Made by a program: the position numbers and the translations under genes
Source of the DNA: Cryomorphaceae bacterium
GTDB lineage: Bacteria; Bacteroidota; Bacteroidia; Flavobacteriales; BACL11
Direction: 5' to 3'
Length of the DNA stretch: 11,391 bases
NCBI GenBank assembly: GCA_014384505.1
Contig: JACNFT010000019.1
Coordinates: 1 to 11,391 of the forward strand
The notes under the pieces: model-generated
What the model saw: the letters and a program-made list of their open reading frames with translations, nothing else
What the model was told of the DNA's origin: nothing
The model's database searches: none
Shown: positions 7,083 to 11,391 of the stretch, one piece after another
How positions within the stretch are numbered: position 1 is the stretch's first letter
How the letters are laid out: each line of letters starts with the position of its first letter

Positions 7083-7528
7083 TGAGCGTACAAGACCAAA
7101 TTACAAGCGATATAAAAGAGGCTATGAAAGCCAGAAATGTAGATAAGTTAGCCGCACTTAGGGCTGTAAAATCTGCTATAATGCTAGAAGCTACAAAGGA
7201 TGGTAGTGCAACAGTTTCTGATGAAGTTTCTTTGAAACTAATTGCTAAGTTAGTGAAGCAAAGAAAAGATTCTGCTGCAATTTTTAAAGAGCAAAAAAGA
7301 CCTGACTTGGTAGTTGATGAAGTAAATCAATTGGCTTACCTTGAGCCTTACTTGCCATCACAGATGGGAGAGGATGAAGTGAGAAAGATTGTTAAAGAAG
7401 TTATTGCAAAGGTTGGGGCATCATCACCTGCTGATATGGGGAAATGTATGGGGCCTTTAATGGGAAGGTTGAATGGTAAGGCGGATGGTTCACTAATTTC
7501 TAAACTAGTAAAAGAGGAACTTTCCTAA
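7082..7528 (+). CDS. GatB/YqeY-family protein
   Basis: 148 residues, the usual length for the YqeY family, which resembles the C-terminal tail domain of the GatB subunit of Asp/Glu-tRNA amidotransferase. The N-terminal helical half has the family wording (QITSDIKEAMKARNVDKLAALRAV and KQRKDSAAIFKEQKRPDLV). The second half has LEPYLPSQM and ends with the conserved GRLNGKADGSLISKLVKEEL. The exact role of stand-alone YqeY proteins is not settled; they lack the amidotransferase catalytic core and are often supposed to bind tRNA. The ATG overlaps the stop of the TPR lipoprotein gene by one base. It is the last gene of the run that starts at recA and is followed by a strong bidirectional terminator. 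Confidence 0.93.
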   Translation: MSVQDQITSDIKEAMKARNVDKLAALRAVKSAIMLEATKDGSATVSDEVSLKLIAKLVKQRKDSAAIFKEQKRPDLVVDEVNQLAYLEPYLPSQMGEDEVRKIVKEVIAKVGASSPADMGKCMGPLMGRLNGKADGSLISKLVKEELS

Positions 7529-7572
7529 TTAAGTTTTGACAGAATAAGTAAGTTTTAAAATATAGAGGAAAT

Positions 7573-7607
7573 AAAAAAGGCGAACAAATGTTCGCCTTTT
7601 CTTTTTT
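7573..7607. terminator. Bidirectional intrinsic terminator between the yqeY-family gene and rplT
   Basis: Arms 7575-7585 and 7590-7600 (core GGCGAAC/GTTCGCC with flanking A/T pairs) close a 4-base AAAT loop. T's follow on the + strand (7597-7607, one C) and A's precede it, serving the - strand. It separates the convergent recA and thrS transcription units. Confidence 0.93.
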
Positions 7608-7624
7608 AGCACCAACTAAAAAAT

Positions 7625-7969
7625 TTATTTTATTTTATCCAAAACTGCTTTGAAAGCCTCTGGATGATTCATTGCTAAATCAGCTAAAACTTTTCTATTT
7701 AGCTCAATTCCGTTAGCATGAATTTTACCCATAAACTGGGAGTAAGACATTCCGTGTAATCTTGTTCCTGCATTAATTCTCGCAATCCATAATGCACGGA
7801 AAGTTCTTTTCTTGTTTTTTCTATCACGGTATGCATATTGCATTCCTTTTTCTACAGCATTCTTTGCTACTGTATGTACGTTTTTTCTTCTCCCAAAGTA
7901 TCCTTTGGCAGCTTTTAAAATTTTGTCTCTTCTAGCTTTTGCAGCTACTGAATTTACCGATCTTGGCAT
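7625..7969 (-). CDS. rplT: Large ribosomal subunit protein L20 (bL20)
   Basis: 114 residues (118 in E. coli). The start MPRSVNSVAAKARRDKILKAA and the GYFGRRKN motif form the basic N-terminal extension that threads into 23S rRNA. The globular domain carries YRDRKNKKRTFRALWIARINA and GIELNRKVLADLA. L20 is an early assembly protein of the 50S subunit and in several bacteria represses its own operon by binding a leader RNA that mimics its rRNA site. It is the last gene of the thrS operon, 87 bases after rpmI, and that spacer can form a stem that may serve this role. It is followed by the bidirectional terminator at 7573-7607. Confidence 0.97.
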   Translation of the reverse strand: MPRSVNSVAAKARRDKILKAAKGYFGRRKNVHTVAKNAVEKGMQYAYRDRKNKKRTFRALWIARINAGTRLHGMSYSQFMGKIHANGIELNRKVLADLAMNHPEAFKAVLDKIK

Positions 7970-7984
7970 AGTTTAATGTTTTTT

Positions 7985-8044
7985 GGTGTATAGTGGCTTT
8001 TGTTTTTTGTGCCCTTGCTTGAACTATATACCGGGTTAATAACC
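7985..8044 (-). promoter_or_regulatory. Possible structured leader of rplT in the rpmI-rplT spacer
   Basis: Read on the - strand, GGTATATAG (8032-8024) can pair with CTATACACC (7993-7985), 8 of 9 positions with one internal A-C mismatch, enclosing about 30 bases. Just 5' of it lies the small inverted repeat GGTTATTAACC (8044-8034). The arms are mostly A+T, so stability is modest. The position suits an L20 autoregulatory site, but I cannot match it to a known motif. Confidence 0.35.
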
Positions 8045-8056
8045 TAATTTGTTTTG

Positions 8057-8251
8057 TTAGATACCTAACTGAAGCTTAACACTTTTTGTATCAACTTTTG
8101 ATACAAATCCTGTTTTAGTTAAGTTGTGCTTTTGTTTAGTCTCTTTCTTAGTTAAGATGTGTGACTTAAACGCATGCTTTCTTTTTAGTTTACCAGAACC
8201 AGTAAGTTTGAATCTTTTCTTGGCTCCAGCCTTTGTTTTCATTTTTGGCAT
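8057..8251 (-). CDS. rpmI: Large ribosomal subunit protein L35 (bL35)
   Basis: 64 residues, the normal size. The start MPKMKTKAGAKKRFKLTGSGKLKRKHAFKSH is diagnostic for bL35, a small basic 50S protein. The C-terminal part (ILTKKETKQKHNLTKT) is also typical. It begins 14 bases after the infC stop and precedes rplT in the conserved infC-rpmI-rplT order. The leader before its ATG (AAAGAGAAACA) is A-rich, with no Shine-Dalgarno sequence. Confidence 0.96.
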   Translation of the reverse strand: MPKMKTKAGAKKRFKLTGSGKLKRKHAFKSHILTKKETKQKHNLTKTGFVSKVDTKSVKLQLGI

Positions 8252-8265
8252 TGTTTCTCTTTATT

Positions 8266-8814
8266 TTATTTCTTCTTTTTTGGTGCTATTATCATTATCA
8301 TTTTCTTTCCATCAAGCATTGGCATGGTTTCAACTACACCTATATCCTCTAGCGCTTGTGCTAGTCTTAAAAGTAAGATTTGTCCTTTATCTTTAAAGAT
8401 GATTGATCTACCTCTAAAGAATACAAATGCTTTTACTTTTGACCCATCTTCTAAAAAACTTTTTGCATGTTTTAATTTAAAATCAAAATCATGTTCTCCA
8501 GTATTTGGGCCAAATCTTAACTCTTTAATAACAACCTTTTGTGCTTTACTTTTGATTGCTTTTTGCTTCTTCTTCTGGTCGTAAATAAACTTCTTGTAAT
8601 CAATTATTTTACAAACTGGTGGTTCAGCTTTCGGAGATATCTCTACTAAATCTAAGTTAAGGTTTCTGGCAATTTTAAGTGCCTCATCAAGCGAAACAAT
8701 ATTTGGTTCACCTCCTTCGCCTACCATTCTTACGAATGCGGCTGTTATTTCTCGGTTAGTTCGGTGTAGTTTTTTCTCTATTACTCTACCTATGAATGGT
8801 CTCTTTTTTGCGAT
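8266..8814 (-). CDS. infC: Translation initiation factor IF-3, predicted to start at an ATC codon
   Basis: IF-3 binds the 30S subunit, checks initiator tRNA and the start codon, and keeps the subunits apart. The C-terminal domain is clear (VKELRFGPNTGEHDFDFKLKHAKSFL, KAFVFFRGRSIIFKDKG, and the APKKKK end). The first ATG (8727) would give only 153 residues and would begin inside the N-terminal domain at MVGEGGEPN, losing the conserved T-N-R-E-I-x-x-x-x-V-R strand. The frame stays open back to the thrS stop with no ATG, GTG or TTG. ATC at 8814-8812 followed by GCA-AAA-AAG-AGA gives 182 residues, close to the 180 of E. coli, and resembles the AUU-GCN starts seen in other infC genes. The gap to thrS is then 12 bases. 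ATA at 8793 or 8781 are less likely alternatives. The rare start is probably the self-regulation switch known for infC. Confidence 0.9.
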   Translation of the reverse strand: MAKKRPFIGRVIEKKLHRTNREITAAFVRMVGEGGEPNIVSLDEALKIARNLNLDLVEISPKAEPPVCKIIDYKKFIYDQKKKQKAIKSKAQKVVIKELRFGPNTGEHDFDFKLKHAKSFLEDGSKVKAFVFFRGRSIIFKDKGQILLLRLAQALEDIGVVETMPMLDGKKMIMIIAPKKKK

Positions 8815-8826
8815 TGCGTTATCGTT

Positions 8827-10770
8827 TTAGTTATTAAAAGTGATTAAATTATCTATTTCTTCTGTTATTCTTGTTACTAATCCATCAACCGAAATACTTC
8901 CTAAATCCTCACCTCCATGTTTACGAACAGAGACAGTTCCATCATTTTCCTCTCTTTCGCCAACTATAATGATGTAAGGAACTTTTGAAACTTCTGCATC
9001 TCTAATCTTTCTACCGGTAGTTTCAGCCCTATGGTCAATTGGGCCGCAAATATCGTAATTTTTTAATACTTGAGATACTTTTTCGGCATAATCATGATAT
9101 TTCTCACTGATAGGTAATATGATGTACTGATCAGGGGCTAACCAAAGGGGGAAATTACCTCCACAATGCTCGATTAATACAGCAACAAATCGCTCCATAG
9201 AACCGAATGGAGCTCTGTGAATCATTACTGGCCTGTGTTTTTGGTTGTCGGCACCTGTGTATTCTAGTTCAAAACGCTCAGGTAAATTGTAGTCTACCTG
9301 AATAGTTCCTAATTGCCACTCTCTACCTAAAGCATCTTTGACCATAAAGTCTAACTTAGGACCATAAAATGCGGCTTCTCCATATTCTATAACTGTTTCT
9401 AATCCCTTTTCAGCAGCTGCTTCAATAATGGCTGATTCTGCTTTTTCCCAGTTTTCATCCGAACCAATGTATTTTGTTTTGTTTTCTGGGTCGCGCAAAG
9501 AGATTTGTGCTTTGTATTCCTCAAATCCTAAAGCTTTGAAAACATATAATACCAAGTCAATTACCGACATGAATTCTTGTTTAACTTGGTCAGGACGAAC
9601 AAATAAATGAGCATCATCTTGAGTAAATCCTCTAACTCGCGTTAATCCATGTAGTTCGCCTGATTGCTCGTAACGATAAACAGTACCAAATTCTGCAAAA
9701 CGAACTGGTAAATCTTTATAAGAATATTGTTTTGCTTTATAAATCTCACAATGGTGAGGGCAGTTCATAGGTTTTAGGAAAAATTCCTCTCCCTCATTCG
9801 GAGTTTTGATAGGTTGGAAAGAGTCCTCCCCATATTTTTCGTAATGCCCTGAACAAACATATAAATCTTTGTGGCCAATATGTGGTGTTATTACTGGTAA
9901 GTAACCTGCTTTAGTTTGTGCTTTTTTAAGGAAATTTTCTAATTTTTCACGCAGTTGTGCTCCTTTTGGTAACCATAAAGGTAAACCTTGCCCCACTTTT
10001 TGGGAAAAAGTAAACAATTCCATTTCCTTCCCTATTTTTCGGTGGTCACGCTTTTTTGCTTCTTCCAATAATTCTAGGTGTGCGGTAAGTTCTTTTTGCT
10101 TTGGGAAGGATACTCCATAAATACGGGTAAGTTGTTTACGGTTTTCATCTCCTCTCCAGTATGCTCCTGCAATAGTTAATAGTTTAATTGCTTTTATTTT
10201 TCCGGTAGACGGGATATGCGGTCCTCTACATAAATCAGTAAAATTACCTTGAGTGTAGAAAGTAATTGTTCCATCATCTAACCCATCTAATAATTCTAAT
10301 TTGTACTCATCTCCTTTTTCAGTGAAATAAGCAATAGCTTCTTTTTTTGACACTTCCTTTCTGTCAAACGACATTTTCTGAGAAGCCAACTCCTTCATTT
10401 TTTGCTCAATTTTAGGTAGTTCATCAGAAGAAAGAACACGATCACCTAAATCAATATCATAGTAAAATCCGTTATCAATTGCAGGGCCAATTCCTAACTT
10501 AACTCCAGGATAAAGTGCTTCTAATGCTTCTGCCATAATGTGAGCAGAAGAATGCCAGAAACTCATCTTTCCTTGTTTATCATTCCAAGTATGTAGTATA
10601 AGGGTAGAATCGGTGGTGATAGATCGGTTTGCATCCCAAACTTCTCCGTTTACACTAGCCGATAGCACATTTCGTGCCAGCCCTTCAGAAATCCCCATTG
10701 CAATATCCATTGCGGAAGTTCCACTTTCTACTTGTTTGATACTTCCATCAGGAAGAGTAATGTTAATCAT
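8827..10770 (-). CDS. thrS: Threonine-tRNA ligase
   Basis: Class II synthetase that charges tRNA-Thr; 647 residues (642 in E. coli). Domain order: TGS domain (1-62), editing domain (about 65-225), catalytic core (about 245-540), anticodon-binding domain (about 545-640). The editing site is intact: HSSAH with His73/His77, and Cys181/His185 in CRGPH. Zinc ligands in the core are Cys337 (MNCPHH), His388 (DDAHLF) and His518 (MIHRAP). Motif 2 lies around FRYEQSGELHGLTRVRGFTQDD-type sequence at 365-386, and motif 3 is HRAPFGSMERF. It starts at MINITLPDGS, the standard N-terminus. It heads the translation operon thrS-infC-rpmI-rplT. No T-box is seen in its short upstream region. Confidence 0.98.
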   Translation of the reverse strand: MINITLPDGSIKQVESGTSAMDIAMGISEGLARNVLSASVNGEVWDANRSITTDSTLILHTWNDKQGKMSFWHSSAHIMAEALEALYPGVKLGIGPAIDNGFYYDIDLGDRVLSSDELPKIEQKMKELASQKMSFDRKEVSKKEAIAYFTEKGDEYKLELLDGLDDGTITFYTQGNFTDLCRGPHIPSTGKIKAIKLLTIAGAYWRGDENRKQLTRIYGVSFPKQKELTAHLELLEEAKKRDHRKIGKEMELFTFSQKVGQGLPLWLPKGAQLREKLENFLKKAQTKAGYLPVITPHIGHKDLYVCSGHYEKYGEDSFQPIKTPNEGEEFFLKPMNCPHHCEIYKAKQYSYKDLPVRFAEFGTVYRYEQSGELHGLTRVRGFTQDDAHLFVRPDQVKQEFMSVIDLVLYVFKALGFEEYKAQISLRDPENKTKYIGSDENWEKAESAIIEAAAEKGLETVIEYGEAAFYGPKLDFMVKDALGREWQLGTIQVDYNLPERFELEYTGADNQKHRPVMIHRAPFGSMERFVAVLIEHCGGNFPLWLAPDQYIILPISEKYHDYAEKVSQVLKNYDICGPIDHRAETTGRKIRDAEVSKVPYIIIVGEREENDGTVSVRKHGGEDLGSISVDGLVTRITEEIDNLITFNN

Positions 10771-10822
10771 TCGTTGTGTTTTTAAGGGTGTAAAGATAGG
10801 AAATGAATCTTAATTTTTATTA

Positions 10823-10848
10823 TTCATTTTAACTTGAATCAAAATGAA
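10823..10848. repeat. Inverted repeat upstream of thrS
   Basis: TTCATTTT (10823-10830) and AAAATGAA (10841-10848) are perfect 8-base inverted copies with a 10-base spacer, 53-78 bases before the thrS ATG. A further partial copy of the half-site lies nearer thrS (AAATGAA at 10801-10807). It is an all-A/T stem apart from one G-C pair, so it is a poor terminator. It could be an operator, a weak stop for the gene upstream, or chance. Confidence 0.4.
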
Positions 10849-10862
10849 CTAAAAGTCTAATG

Positions 10863-11345
10863 TCATATTAATTTAATCTTATTCTTATGCAGATTAAATG
10901 TATCAGGATTGTCAATTTCTTTTTTTCTTTTTTCACTTATTTCCAGAAATTTTTCATCTAAATCAATTCCTAAAAATTTACGGTTATTGAGTTTTGCAGC
11001 AATTCCTGTAGTGGAACTGCCAGTAAATGGGTCGAGTATCCAGTCATTTTCTTTTGTAGTTGCAAGAATAATCCTATTTAAAATAGATAATGGTTTTTGA
11101 GTAGGGTGTTTACCGCAACTTTTTTCCCATTTTGCTATTGCAGGAAATGGCCAAACATCTTTCATTTGTTTATTGTTATTAATTTCTTTCATTAAATCAT
11201 AATTATAGTAATGAGGTATTTTTTCTTTTTTTCTAGCCCATATTATTTGCTCAGTTGAATGAGTGAAAAATCTACAAGAGAAGTTAGGAGGTGGGTTTGT
11301 TTTTTGCCAAGTAATTACATTTAATATTTTGAAATCTGTCGTGCG
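10863..11345 (-). pseudogene. C-terminal part of a beta-class DNA methyltransferase, apparently broken
   Basis: The frame reads from FKILNVITWQKTNPPPNFSC, through FTHSTEQIIWARK, NYDLMKEINNNKQMKDVW and the motif X-like GKHPTQKP, to motif I DPFTGSSTTG and a FLGIDLDEKF segment, ending at TGA. Having motif I near the C-terminus is the order of beta-class N6-adenine or N4-cytosine methyltransferases, and the wording resembles the M.HinfI-like group. The catalytic DPPY motif should lie N-terminal to FKILN, but the frame is closed by TGA at 11346-11348 and again by TAA at 11373-11375, and no usable start precedes ATG 11192. A product from that ATG (109 residues) would lack catalysis. The other two frames upstream do not clearly restore the protein. 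It may be a pseudogene, a frameshift (real or sequencing), or an insertion junction. No restriction enzyme gene is visible. Confidence 0.7.
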
Positions 11346-11391
11346 TCATACCCAGCTGGAGAGTTTTGTAGTTTATTTCATGCATTCTTTT

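Noticed and set aside
8124..8584. Two hydrophobic-looking + strand frames over rpmI and infC
   Set aside because: Antisense readings of Lys-rich ribosomal and IF-3 genes naturally give Phe/Leu-rich frames. The - strand proteins are unmistakable.
10791..10798. TATCTTTA (- strand) as a thrS promoter -7 element
   Set aside because: It differs from TAnnTTTG at the last base and has no TTTG at the right distance. In A/T-rich DNA this is expected by chance.
10771..10862. T-box or threonine-responsive attenuator ahead of thrS
   Set aside because: The region is only 92 bases, has no terminator/antiterminator pair and no T-box signature sequence.
10863..11391. A complete restriction-modification or other new defence system at the right end
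   Set aside because: Only the C-terminal half of a methyltransferase is visible, its frame is closed, and no partner gene lies in the window. A system cannot be claimed from this.

Overview
The window looks like a chromosomal segment of a Bacteroidota bacterium, probably of the flavobacterial type. The reasons are: strong A+T bias in all genes; almost no Shine-Dalgarno sequences (starts follow A-rich leaders instead); exact matches to the Bacteroidota -7 promoter element TAnnTTTG in the one divergent promoter region; short lipoprotein signal peptides; and protein wording typical of the group in UvrA, RecA, IF3 and the sigma factor. No tRNA, rRNA, CRISPR array or complete mobile element is visible. 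No gene-free stretch exceeds 300 bases; the longest is the 156-bp divergent region at 3266-3421.

Layout, left to right. (1) The 3' part of a small lipoprotein gene (+) meets uvrA (-) at a shared bidirectional terminator. (2) uvrA diverges from an ECF-type sigma factor gene, which is followed by a 67-codon unknown gene, a terminator hairpin, and nth (endonuclease III), whose GTG start lies 10 bases past the hairpin's T tract. (3) recA, a TPR lipoprotein gene and a yqeY-family gene form a tight + strand run that ends at a second bidirectional terminator. (4) On the - strand, thrS-infC-rpmI-rplT form the classic translation operon. Here infC has no ATG, GTG or TTG that would give a full-length protein; the best start is an ATC codon just after thrS. 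(5) Upstream of thrS lies the C-terminal part of a beta-class DNA adenine/cytosine methyltransferase. Its frame is closed by a TGA in a short G+C-rich patch near the right edge, so the gene appears broken, frameshifted or joined to foreign sequence.

How the genes work together. uvrA (nucleotide excision repair), nth (base excision repair) and recA (recombination) lie within about 5.6 kb around a sigma factor gene, with no LexA-type operator apparent by eye. The sigma factor with its small partner is a candidate local regulator, but this is inference only. The ThrRS/IF3/L35/L20 block is ordinary in content, but two regulatory points deserve attention: the infC start codon and a possible RNA fold in the rpmI-rplT spacer. 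I see no convincing complete, previously undescribed system. The best leads are the sigma factor/67-aa pair, the hairpin in front of nth, and the broken methyltransferase at the right edge.
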